A DNA stretch of 64,000 nucleotides from Perognathus longimembris pacificus (taxonomy: Eukaryota; Chordata; Mammalia; Rodentia; Heteromyidae), in contig NC_063166.1 of the NCBI RefSeq assembly GCF_023159225.1, positions 78,455,785 to 78,519,784 on the forward strand. Reading direction: 5' to 3'. Of this stretch, positions 11,801-24,594 are shown in pieces. Under the pieces are notes generated by a model. It did not search any database, was not told the DNA's origin, and saw only the letters and a program-made list of their open reading frames with translations. How positions within the stretch are numbered: the stretch's first letter is position 1; each line of letters starts with the position of its first letter. Both the position numbers and the translations under genes were made by a program.

Positions 11801-14800
11801 CCCCGGGCTGGGCTGGAGAGCTGACACAGAATGTGCTGGCTATTCTTAAGTTCATGCTCAAGCCCAGAGTTTGGGGCAGTTCCCAAAAAGGCTTCCTCTC
11901 TGGCCTCCTCCTCTCCCAGCAGGCTCCAGGAGAACAAGAAGGCCCCTGGGGGCCAGGGGACATCTGTGGGGTGTGGAAGGCCAAGGGGACGGGCTGCAGT
12001 CTGAATCCCAGGCAGGAGCTCACAAGGTCGCCTTTCAAAATGCACTGGAAAATGTGACAGGAAGGAGATACTTGTGGGTGACAAGGTCCCCTCAGTCCAG
12101 CTGCTCGCTGATGCGAACGCTCTGGTCATGAGCACCAAAGGCCAGGACGCGGGCTGCCAGGGGGGGCGGGGGGCGGATACAACATGTCCCCACAGGGATC
12201 GGAGGTCCTGCTGGCAGCCCCCAAGCTCCCCTCACAAACACAGCCGGGATGAGCAAAGGAAGTGGCTCCCGGAGGAGCCATTGGAACCCCAAACTTTGTC
12301 AAGACCCAGAATCCAAAGGGCCGGCGGCCCGGATGGTTGGTCAAGTTCCCGAAGCCAGGAAAGGAGCAGACCAAGCACAAAGCCACAAAACCCGGGCTGC
12401 CGGGCTTAGGCCGTATCCGGGAATGGAAAGTGCTCTATTTGTGAGGCCTGAGCACCTCAGCAGCTCAAAATGCCTGTCTGTGTGGGCAGAGGGCTGCGGC
12501 CGGGGGAGGACACAGAGGGCACTGGTCACACTGCGGCTTCCCTGCCGTGCGGCCCCAAAAGGCCACCCCGTCCTCTGTGCCTTGGGGGCCTCGTCTCCCA
12601 AAGCAGGCTAGTCACAGTGCTGACCTCTGAGAAGCCGTAGTGCCTGTTCACTCATCCGGACAACTTGGAATGCTCCAGAGGAGAAACTGAGGCAGGAGGC
12701 GACATGGACTGCTCAAAGTCACACAGCCGGCAAGTGCCAGGGCCACAGCCCCAACCCAGGTGGCCTTTGGCTCCAATCAGGGACAGGGCAGTGAGCGGCT
12801 TGGGCCTTGCCGGCCACAGCTGATTCCTGTAACACTTTCTTCCGAGCGCTTTTGTTTTGTTTTCTTCTGAATAAGGTACCAGCAACAGGAGCCAGAGGCC
12901 AGCTGCCCTTCAGGACCCAGCCAGGGCAGCTGTTATCACCTGACGACACTTGCTAGGGCTGAAAACCCTGACTGGGAGCACAAGGCGGCAGCACAAGGCG
13001 GCAGCACCTTGTGCTGTGGGCGACTCTGAAGCTGAGACTCAGACATCTTGCTCTCCTGAGAGGAGAGAGTGGCAAGCCAAGCCAGCTACTCCCTGCTTTG
13101 TAGTTACCCCAAATTTGGGGGGAGAGGTCCCATCTGTCCTCTCTCCCAGCCCTCTGGGCTCCAATGACTAGTTCAGGGTTAAAGTATAGGACACAAGCCT
13201 TGACTGAGAGTCACTGGTTCATAAGCAGAATGTCTGGCCCAGACCCCAGCCAATCAGAACACAGCATTGCTGCTCAGCTCAGTGTCGTTGGACCGAGTGG
13301 AATGTACAATCGTGTCTCAGCCAATGAGAACGAAGCATTGCTTCCCTGATCTCTGTCGTTGGACCCGGGTGGAATGTACAATCATATCTCAGCCAATCAG
13401 AACACAGCACTGCCCTGCTCACTGTCATTGGACCCAAGTGGAATGTACAACCATGTCTCAGCCAATTAGCTGCACTATTCAGAGACCAGTCACTGGTTTA
13501 AAAAGTTAAAAAAAAGAAAGCTCTGAGCAGGTTAGATAATTAGCAGTACAAGAAAAGGCTTCGCGAGATTGGCTCAAGTGACACCATGTGGGGCACGCCT
13601 TGCATCATTAAGAGGCAATCAGCTGGCCCGCCTGTTTTCCCAGCCCTGGGGCCGTGTGGCTGTAGTCCCGCCTGCCTTCCGGGTCGGAACCGGAAAGGCG
13701 GTTCTAACTGGCCCCGCTTCCCAGCCTTGGGACCCGGTGTAGCCAAGATGGCGGCTGGTGGTGAACCCAGAAGCGGTCCTGTGGGCTGTGACATAGATTT
13801 AGGCCGCCCCTTAGGGAGGTCCCTCGGCCCTCCACCCTTGACGGACAGCTCAGGCCGCCACTCATAGCCCCTAGCTAGGTGCACTACACCCCTCCCCTTC
13901 CTGCCGCTCTCTGGCCCTTAAAAAAGTGTGATTCCTCCCTAATTAAACTGAGACTGCATGAAACTTTCTCTGATTGTCTCCCGCCGAAGGGGGGTTGGGT
14001 GCGGGTGGTTCGCCGACTCTTCACCTCTTCTTGGCTTGCCCATTGGGGTGCGCTCCCCGCCTCTCCCGCTGGCCAGGAGAGCGCTGGGGGCAAAGGACCC
14101 CGACAACACCACACAACACAGAATTTGTGACACTCAGGACTTCCTAAGACGTACTCAAGCTGCCCACGCTCTCCCACTAACTTTCACGTTGAGGAGGCGC
14201 GAGGCCATGGTGACTCCCCGGTGTAGAGAAGTGAGCAGGACAGAGGTCAGGGCCTGGCCTGCAGCCAGAACTGCCGCTGGACGCCTCAGCTCTTGAACTA
14301 ACAGAAGCGAGTGGGGGGGGGGGGCAGTTTCCTGTGCCGCTCCCGCTGTGAGGAAGAGCCGGGAAGGCCTCACCTTGAGCAGGAGTGGGTACTTGCATAT
14401 CCGCTGGATCGGGGACAGCAGGTAGCCCTCCAGGGGGATGTCTGTGGTCTTCCGGCCTCCCAGAAGCATGCAGCTCTGCGGGGACAAGGACTTCATTATC
14501 ACTCGCCACAGAAGCCCGACCCCTGTGCTCAGAGAGCGCGACAGATGAACACTTGGAAAGCGCGTCGGCAACCCTGGGAGTGGCGGAAAGGCCATAGCCT
14601 ACCACCCGGCACAAAAACCTGCCTCAGGGTCGGCAGCCTGGGGGCCTGACTCTGGCAAAGCCTTAGACCACACCAGAAGCATCACACGGTGTCTACGGCT
14701 GCTCTCCAGCTACATAAAGGCAGCCTCCAGCTGTCGGAGCAGAGAGCGTACAGTGGCAATGCCTGACACACTTACCATCTACCTTTCACAGGCACAGGTG

Positions 14801-17800
14801 TCAGCCCCCAGTCATGCACACACACCAGGAGCTGTCGACAGTCACACAGGGACAGTCAATAGTGCCGCTTTCCAACAGCCAATGTCGAGGCAGTCCCAAA
14901 ACAGCCACTACCTGGGAAAGTGGGCTCATGGGTGGGCACTGCCAAATGTCTGCCAACCATGCTGCTTGCCGAGTTAGGTGCAGCTCTTACCAGGACTCGG
15001 TGACCGAGTTAGCAACTCCTCTCACAGGTGCCCCGTGCCGTCACTCAATGCCCTGGCCCCAGGGTACTTCCTCCATGGCAGCCCAGGCCCAGGGTGCTTT
15101 GTCCTCCGCCCACCCCCCACAGAAACCAAAACAGTATCAATACCATGCTGTGCGCTGCTAACGATGGCTGGGAGGCCCAGAGGCCTGTAACTGAAAACTT
15201 GACGACCAGGCCCATGTCAAAGAGCAGACACCGCCGTGTTTGACCTCAGCTCACCCTAGAGGAGGTTCTAGAGGGCTCCAGACTTAGAATGATAAGTGCG
15301 AAGCAACTGCCCCAGGCCAATCCGGCCCTTGAGGTCAGGCCGGCCTGGGCGCTCAGTTCTCCAGACAGCTCTGTGTTCCCAGAGCCGCTGCAGTGGGGAC
15401 CCAGGCCATTTGGAGAACAGGACCTTCTCCCAGGAAAGCACAGGAACCGTGAGCTACGTGTTTACGGCCCGCAGTCCCGGGCCCCTGCACTCACGAGATG
15501 CCAAACATGGGCACAAGCGTACATTTAAGAGTGAGGAAGCCGCCGGTGGCAGCCCCCACCCCACCCCGGCCATGAGGCCCCCAGCCCCCTCCACAGTGGC
15601 CCAGAAGACCGGAAGTGAACTTGGACTCTGGGGGGGCAGGGCTCCTCCCCCGTCACGCACGCACTGGGCGTGCCCACCTTGTGCTGAGGTGGGAGGGGGC
15701 TCACGCGCAAGCGCAGGTACGAGCTGACAGGGTGGCCCAGGGCGGCCAGGCGCCAGGCAGGGACCCTCCCGCGCACGGCAAGCTCAGGCCGGTGGAGCAT
15801 GCTCGGAACAGCACGGGCGGTCTCCTTCCCACGGGGATACAGCCGGAGAGCCCGGCCCTCGAACTCCGACACCGCCCGCCCCCGTGGGAAGCTGCGTCCA
15901 GCAGCGGGAGGCCCGGCCCGGCCGGGCAGCTCCCCACCCCCCTTGTGCCCCGGGCACAGATGGGGCTCAGGCCACGGCAGCTGAGGTGCCAGCCCGACAC
16001 GGCTCACACTCGGGCCTTTGTCCTCGGAGCCGGCGCACTCCGCTAGCTGCCCTGATGATGTCAGTGCTGGACGGGGCCGGGGAGCCTAGGGGTGGGCAGA
16101 ACTTTCCAGAAGGGCCAGCCTCTTTGTCCAGGCCCAAGGCGTCTCGCAGGACTGCCACAGCCACTAGCCCAATCCCCTGTCCCTCCAGACTGTCGGGCTT
16201 TAATCTCATTTTAAAGGGAAAAAAGCAAACACAACAGAGCCGCCATTCATTACTCCTGCCCCTCCCCCCAGGGCCGGGAAGGGCCCCGGTGTTCGCAGAA
16301 GACGCTCAGGTGAGCGGTCACCCGGCGGTGTCCCCTGCGGTCCCACCCAGACCCGGGCTGGGAATGGCCAGTCGCCCCTCCCCAAACTTCACGGGGGGGG
16401 GGGGGGCTCTCTGCCTATCACCCTGTGCCCCATCCCAAAGGGGATCTATCATTCACGGGGTACACCTGCCCCTGCCCAGCCTCCCGGCTCATTCGCACCG
16501 TCCCCTAGGCTCTCGCCCTCGCCTCCGCCGGGGCTGGGGCAGTAGGGTACCCTGTGGGGTGTCCCACAATGCCAGGTCCGCCCAGACCTCCCAACGGCTT
16601 GATTTGGAAACGGGGTCCTCATTGACGCAACTGCTTAAGATGCGGTCACGTTGGATAGGGGGCCTACGTGGAAGGACTCGAGTCCTTGTAGGAGCAGAGA
16701 GGACCCGGGAGGTCTCAGCAGGGGGAGGGAGGGAGGCAGGGGCTGCAGCAAGGGGCCACAGCCAACGACACCTCCGTGAGGGGGAGCAGAGACAGAGCCC
16801 TGGCTGGAGCTTTGGAGGGACCGTGGTCCCATGAGCTCCCACGCAGGCTCCTGGTCGCCCCGCGCGCCAGCCTCTCCCCGGTCTCCCTCCCACGAAGTAC
16901 GGTGCTCTCAGAGTCCACTGTCGCCACTCTGCCCCCTGCGGTGGCCAGGACACCAGCCGGCTCCTGCAGGGACGAAGCCCCCCACCCTGCAGAGGCCCCG
17001 ACCCGAAAGCAGCCTGTCAGCTCCCGCCAGGTGGAGTCCGAGAAAAAGTGAAGCAGCCTTTGAGGAGAAGGGCCCGGTGCTCCGCTTTGCAGGCAGAGGA
17101 CACGGCCAGGAAGAAGCGGAGAACCTTCTATGGCGGCGGGGGGGGGGGGGGGTCGCGCCCCTGGCCATGGCACTGGGGGACTGGGGGCACACCTGTAAAC
17201 ACGCGCCACTCCACATGTCACGGGTGCTGCGCTTCGACGGGCACACTTCTCTCCGGCTCTCAGCCCTTTCCGGGGGACTCGTGTTCCTGCGGCACCGTCC
17301 TCTTCCGGTGTCTCCCCACCCCTTATTTCCCCTCCAGCGACTCCCTAGCTCCCTCTCCCTCCCTCCACTCCTGCGCTGCGCCCCGAGCCGCAGCTTCCTC
17401 CACGACTGGACTGAAACAGCAGCCACGCGGGCACTCGCCCCTCCTCGACCCCCTTCGTTCCCTCCAGAGACCCTGAGGCCGCAGGGCAGACTCCTCTGCA
17501 AGAACGGTCAGCCTGTGAGGACAGGGGTTTTGTCTGCCTTGTTCTTCGGTAGCCCCCGAACTGAGACTGACCCCGACCAGATAAGTACTTACATAAGGTG
17601 CTGGTGAGCAAGTGATTGAGTACGCGAATGAATAAACGAATGAGTGGCCTTATAGTAAGTGAAGAAGCGGATGAATCAGTCAGTGAAGAGGGGAATGGAC
17701 GAGTGAACGAATGGAGTGAAGAAGGAATGGATGAATGAGTTAAGGAGTGAGCAAGTGGATGAATGAGTGAATGAAGTGTGTGAAAGAGGGACGGGAAGAT

Positions 17801-20800
17801 TGAGTAAATGAACGAAGGAGGGAGGGAATGAATGAGTGAAGAAACCCCCCCCCCCTTACTACAGACAAGCAAACGGGCAGCAAATGCTCAAGTCCCGTCC
17901 CGTCACCAGCTAGAGCATCGCACGTCATGCAGAAAGCCAGATTCCATCTGTTCCTGGCATCTTAACATCCCACGGCAGACTCACGACAGCTCTTTTGCAG
18001 GTGGCCGAGAGCTAGGAGACGCCAGGAAAGAGGGAGACAGATGGCATGTATGCTGGCACCCACACGTCCCCAACCAGCCCTAGGCCAGCTGCTGCCAGTC
18101 TACCGGGAAGACTGGGCCAGAGAGGGAGGGAGAAGTTGGGCTCTTCCCCTTCTAAGCCCTCGTCCTCGCCTTCTGGTCACTTTCCTCTTCCCAGGACCCC
18201 AGCTGAGGCCAGGGGACACCCTCCAATGACAGGCAGAAGAGACTGGACTTGCTGCCCCAAGTCCTGAAGTTTCTGAAGGGTGGAAACGTGGCCATCCCGG
18301 TCCACGTGGAGCTGACCAGTCTGACTTCGTCTTCCCATCCGACCCCGAGTATGTTGTGGGCACGAAGGTGAAGACGGAAACGTAAAGGTACAGTAGCTGG
18401 GGTGGAAGATGGCAGCCAGTGACGAAAACGGAACCAGCTGGCCAATCTGCCACCTCCCGGTGCTTGTGGGAACTGAGCCAAGCGGCGTGAACTGGGCCCG
18501 TCAGCGAGCTGCAACGTTCTGACTTGAGATTCTGGAAAGGCTTAGCTGGAGACTGCGCCTTACACAAGCACAACCCAGATCCTGGAACCTGGTGACACTC
18601 CCGCGCTACCTGTGCCGATTTCAGCATGCTGGTAGAAAAACGGTGTCTGCAATCAAATGAGGAGCGACTTCGAGGTGCGGGACCAGACGGGAACCCGATG
18701 AGCTCCATCGCTCTTCGCACACGGGCCCTTGGGAAGCCCTGTTCTGGAATGCTAACCATCACCGCTGGCAAAGGCTACGAGGCGTCCCCTGGCAGGTGCC
18801 TCCACAGCGGCGCAATTCTGAGCAGGCCACAGGACTGACCCGAGCGAAGTCTACATTTCCCAGCCTCCCTTGCAGCTAGATGTGGTCATGTGACTGTGGC
18901 CAGCGGGATGTGCGTGGAAGAAGTGTGTGCAGCCTGTCCTCCTCGTCAGCCCCGTCCTTCCACCCACAGTCAGGATGTGATGAGGGGTCCTTACACCCGG
19001 TCCTTGAGGGCCACACCTAAGGTCTTGACTGACGACCCCAGACTATCTACAACCATGCTGCCAACGTGAGGCAGAAATGAATGTCCATCCTGCTTAAGCC
19101 ACGGTCACTGAAGATGTCTACAAGGTAGACAAATGTGTTACTCCCCACTCATCCACAACAGATGGCCTGCAAGGCTCAAAAGCGGTGACAACTGACAACA
19201 TGTCTCATGGAATAAGTAAGGCTCCTGACAGAGAGAGGACACAGGCATCAACCATCCCTGCCTGACCTACACCCACCCCCTACTTACATAGAGCCCCACC
19301 AACCCAAACCTGTCATGCTTCTGTGACCCACCCCACCAGCCCTCAAAAGCCTGGCAGGTGGGGGGGGGGGTGTGTGTCTGGCCCCGCCCTCTACCTCCAG
19401 AAGCGACCAATCAGGACATTATCCAATCCTTTCCTCTAGAGCAACTGGTTCAGAGATAAGCCATTGAGCCAAACTCGGCCATTAAGCATCAGACCCAAGA
19501 TGTTCTCTGTTAAAATGGGGGAAGGAGGAGTCTGGCTGGTCCTGAGGCTGCTTCGTTACAGAGGGAAAGCAGGGGGCTTCCAGAGGCCATGTTGCCAGAC
19601 TAGGGAGGACCCGTCTGGGGACGGAGAGAGGAGGCAGAGAAGCACAGCGCAGACACATTCCTGAGGCCACGGTCTGCACGCCGACACTCCTAGGCCTACA
19701 ACCCTCTCGGGGCCGAGGCTTCCCTGGAACCTTGCTACCTCCAGGTCTCGCGGGCCTCCTTCCGCTTCTGGGAAGCCCTGACACCCAGGACGCCTGGTAC
19801 TGACAGCAGTAACGCAATCACCACTGCAGTAGTCAGGGTCACCGGTCAGGCACTGACCATGTCCAATCCGGCCCTCTGCCGGCCCTTGCAGTTCCACCAG
19901 CCAGCGCCCCCCCCCCCTCACCCCACTGCCCTGCCCCTGGGAAAAGGCTGCCCTGCCTGCCAGCCTCCCGGAGGAGCTGCCAGGCAGCGAGCGAGCAAGC
20001 GCCGCACTCACCAGAAGGAAGGCCCGCGCGGTGGGGATCTTGTTGAGCTCCACCAGCAGCCTCAGGGCCTTCTCGTGGTTGCTGCAGTACTCCTCGTACA
20101 CGCAGAACTTGTCCTTCTGCAAGAGAAGAGGGGCAGAGCTGGGGAGGCAGGCACGGCGGGGCGAGGACAGGATTCCCACCCCCCTCGAGGCTGCTGCATG
20201 GGCGTGCGGTGGGGGGGGGGGTCTGCTCACTCGGGGCTCCCCCTCCACTTGCCCCAGTGCTGCACCCAGAACCCAGATCCAGCAGAGTGGGGTGAGAACC
20301 CAGAGGAGCCCAGCCGCCTGGGCTTGGGCCTCTAGCTGTGAACCTGGGCGCGCCACCTGACCCGCCTAAGCCTCAGTGTCCCCGATGACGAGGTGGCTCT
20401 GCTGACTCCCAGGTGTCCCCGAGCACAAAGCGCCAGAGGTCGCCGTAGGTCAGCGATCCGTACCATGGGCTCCGGAAGTGGAGGGGACGGAGGCCTCTGA
20501 ACAGGAAGCTCTCAGCTGAGCCATTCCCCTTCCCAAAGGCTCCAGAACCAACTGGGCCCTAAACAAGGAAGTCCCGGGGCCCCCAGGGAGGAAAGGCTGC
20601 AAGGGCAGGGACAGAGACCCCAAGAAACTAAGGAAGGAAGAGGTGGGTCTCGTGGCAAGAAGTTGTCCTGTTCTAAACACGCCTAAGCTGTCCCTCCGAC
20701 AAGAGGCTGCAGGGGCCCCGTGAGGAGCCAACGGAGAGGGAGATGGGCTCAGCTCGGAGTCAGCAGGCACCTGGACCACCCGCCCGCCCACCCGGTGTCC

Positions 20801-23800
20801 CCAGACCGCCCGCAGGTTCACCCAGTGCCCATGTGACACCGGTGCAGATGTCCTGAGGGGACCACGCACAGGACCGGCACTCCGCACTCCAGATCAACGT
20901 ACTGGAGGGGGCCCACTCATTCCCAGAAGACCCGGGCAAGAGCTTGCTTGGGGTCTCGCAGCTATGGATGCAGCAGAAGCAGGACTCCAACTCTCATGAC
21001 CCAATGCCTATGCCACAAGACAGGATTCCAAGCCACCACTCCCAACCGCCAATTCACAGAGGCAGCTTGGAGCGCGGCCTGCCGCTGGGCGATGAGGGCG
21101 ACACAAAGCCAGCACCAGGCTCCCTGGTAGTGTGACGCTCCCTGGTAGTGCGTGGCCTTGAGGAGGTTGCTCCATCCACCTCCCTGCGCATGAGCTTCCT
21201 AAGCACAGACACCCGCACCTCGGCGGCTGGAGGATCAAATGAAGTGCCAACCACGTTACGCTGCCACTGAACAAAAATTAGTTTCAAACCATCAAGGAGC
21301 ACAGATCGCTCTGTGAACGCAGCAACGTCACAATCACCAGTGTGCACACACGTGCACTCCCGGCATGTCGCAGGGCCAACAACACTGAGTCACACTCCAA
21401 GGGCACGCCCTCCACCCTGAAGCGACACCGGGCAAGCTACACGCTCCAGACACCACCAGCAGCCGCCGCCGCCGCCGCAGCCGCACACAGTAATGCCACA
21501 AAGCACCACGTCCTGCCCCACACGGTAGCACATCTCAGTCAACGTGTAAATAGCCGGGAGCCTGGGGGAGATCATGGCGGACGAACCCAGGGCACGGCAG
21601 AGGGTCTGGAAGGCGCAGGTCTCCCTGTCCTGGTCTCTAGCGCGGCCCAGGAGGGGGGAGGCCCTTCCCTGCCAGTGACACGCGGCCTCTCCTGCAGAGA
21701 GCACCCACTGGGCTGCAGAGGCAGGGCCGGGCTCTGAATGCAGGCAGAAGGAAGAGAACTCTCGTTCTCGTGCTGCCCTCTTGGCCTGGGAGCTCCGCGA
21801 GAACGGGACTTGCGCGTGCCGAGGCTCCCGTTGCGCCACGGCGGCACAACAGAAGTGCCTGGCAGATGGCAGGCGCTGGGAGTTTTTGACGAATGGAAAC
21901 AAGAAAGCGAGGAGGGACTGAGGGAGGCCCGGGGCGGGGAGCCCTGGAACCAGCTCTATGCTTGCTTCTCCCCTGGCTGATCCCACCATGACCCCGGGTA
22001 CCACAGGTGAGCCTCTGGCCCCATCCAAACCAACCAGAGCGCTCCTTCCCCGGGGACAGTGGCCATGTGACCCACCCTGGCCCACGTCAGCCCTGCAGGA
22101 CTCACAGAATTACTCTTAACCCTGGTCGCTGAGCTGACCCAGCCACCACAAGGCTCCACCATACCAACTCTGAAACTAAACCAGTATAGAGGAAAACAGG
22201 ACTCAAGGGTGGAATAAAGTCAGGTCCGGAAGACAGCATATGGGCTCCTTGACCCAGCTATGCCTGAAGTCAACCCGCTGTGTGTGTGTGTGCACGTGCG
22301 TGCGTGCTCTAGTTCTGGGGCTTGAACTCAGGACCTGGGCACTGGCTATCCTTGAGCTTTTTTTTTTGCTTAAGGCTAGTGCTCTACCAATTGAGTGACA
22401 GCTCTACTAGTGGCTTCGGGGTGGTTAATTGGAGATATGAGTCTCACAGACTTTCCTGCCCGGGCTGGCTTAGAACCAAAGATCCTCAGCTCCTAGCTTC
22501 TTGAGTAGCTAGGATGACAGGCACTAGCACCTGGCTAAGATCCTTTTGGAAAGCCTATCTCAAGCAGTGGGGTTTTTTGGCCACTTACAGTGAAGTCAGT
22601 CTTGATACAGGCACTTTCTGAAAGGGAGAAGAAACTAAGAGCACAGACTCAAGCTCAAGAAATGACACTTTCCCTGTCCACCTCCGTCCGTGCCACAATG
22701 GGGCCAACTCCAACAATGGCGGTGCTGCTGCAGCCCCTGGGGAGCCCAGAGGCTGAGTGCTATGATTGATTGGTGATGTCTGCCACAGATGCAGCAGTCC
22801 CCCCTCCCCTCATCTTTCCCCTTCCTGGAGCAAAAGGGTGGGGCCCAGGCTTGAAACCTGGAGGCATTAAGTTCGGCAAACAAAATCCACCCCTCCTCTA
22901 AAGTCTGTGGGTCCTGGGGGGGGGGGGGGGGTTTGCGGAGCCCAGCTGCAGCTCAGGCCCTGGCCTGCAATTGCGGACACCCTCTGATAGCCCCGCTTCC
23001 TCCCGGGGGTGAGGGGGGGGCAGGGGGGCAGCACCAGGCTCAGTGCTTCGCCAGGCGAGAGCCACAGTGGGGCTGGGTGCACGCTGACCCGCATGGCTTC
23101 CAGGGTGCGGCAGATCACCAGCTAGAGACCCCAAGGGGTATGGGGGATTGTCAGGAGGATGGGGGGTGGGGCAGCTAGAGACCCCCAGGGGTATCGGGGT
23201 TTGTCAGGAGGCCCCAGCGGGTGGCACGGGGCCGGGGTGACTGTCTACTCCACACCACAGCCAGGAAGACTGTGAGCGGGAGGAAGGGGGAGGGGAGGGA
23301 CCGGGCAGGGGGGGGAGTAGGGGGAGGGCTCCCATCATCACTGGGCTACAGAAGATGGGCTGGAATAGAACTTCCCTGTGCTGCTCCTGTGCTGGAACCC
23401 CACAGCTTCCTACCCCCCGCAGAGCAGAACCCCCCTCCCACAGCCCTCACTGGCTTTACTGGCTGCTCTTCAGGCACCAGGACAGTCGGCCCTGACTCGG
23501 TCAGCGTCTTACACGCGCCACAGTCCCCACTCACCCCTGGCCTCCCGCCTGGGAGCCTCCCGGCCACGGGAGATGAATGAGTCTGTTACACTCGGCACCC
23601 TGTCCTGAGGGCCTGGAGCCCAGCAATCCGGAGGTGCTTGCGTTTGTTTTAGGGGAAACAGGTGCAGAGCCATCTGGTCTCGGTCCTAACCCCAGCCCGA
23701 TGCTTTCTAGCCTCGCAGCGCTGCGCCGTCACTTAACCTCTGCAGGCCCCGGCATGCTCGTCTGTGAACCGGGAACCGGGCAGGCTCCTGAGCCGCTGCT

Positions 23801-24561
23801 GTCTGGAAAGCAGGTGGCGCGGCCCCCAGCACAGGACGCGGCCCCCTGGGGCTGGCTTGTGCCGCTGTCCCCACGCCCTCCGCCGGGGCACCGTGAGGAC
23901 CAAGGCCCAGCCCCTCGCTGCCACCGTGCACAGCCCGGGGCCCGCCCCACTCGGACAGGCTTCCACACGCGGCCCCCAGCTGCAGCTCCGAACCCCAGCC
24001 GGTGACTCGCCGCCCCGCCCGCGGAGCTCAGGGCGAAGCTTCCACGGCTCAGATGAACGGGTGGTTTGTCTTCGTTACGAGCACTGATTCACACCAGTGT
24101 TCTCAGTTGCTGCCATCAGCTCAAGGGTTCAGAGATGGGAGCACATGACAAATTCGGAGCCATCCACCCCCAGAACCTCCCGCCGAGGAAGGGTGGCCCG
24201 GCCCGGGCTGGAGGGCAGCGACCCTGCCCAGTTCCATCGTTGGATCTTAGAGGACTTCTGTGACAGAAGAACACGGGCTCTGGCCATCTCCAACGCCACT
24301 GCTCCCTTCTCTGCTATGTGTGCCTACGTCCGCAGTGGCACAGATGAAGTGCGGGATGCCCAGGATGTGTGTGTGTGTGTGCGTGCGTGTGTGTACATGC
24401 TTCCATGACACCCAGTGTATGTGTGTGCGTACACGCTTCCCTGCTACATGACCTACATCCTCAATGGCTCTGCCTGCACAGGAATAAACCAGTAACACCA
24501 AGGGCGTGGATGAAATATGGGACGCCCAGGTGTGGGGGTGGGGGGTGCACGCACGCGCACG

Positions 24562-24594
<33 letters not shown>

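Larger units (their letters stand above)
9127..14373 (-). other. PREX1: PREX1 intron 5
   Basis: This holds an antisense SINE (9281-9472), an L1M 3' end (11155-11425), an antisense MIR (12645-12770) and an LTR-like element with a tandem enhancer-like array (about 13020-14125). The stretches 9480-11150 and 11430-12640 are unique GC-rich DNA with no recognised feature. Confidence 0.85.
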
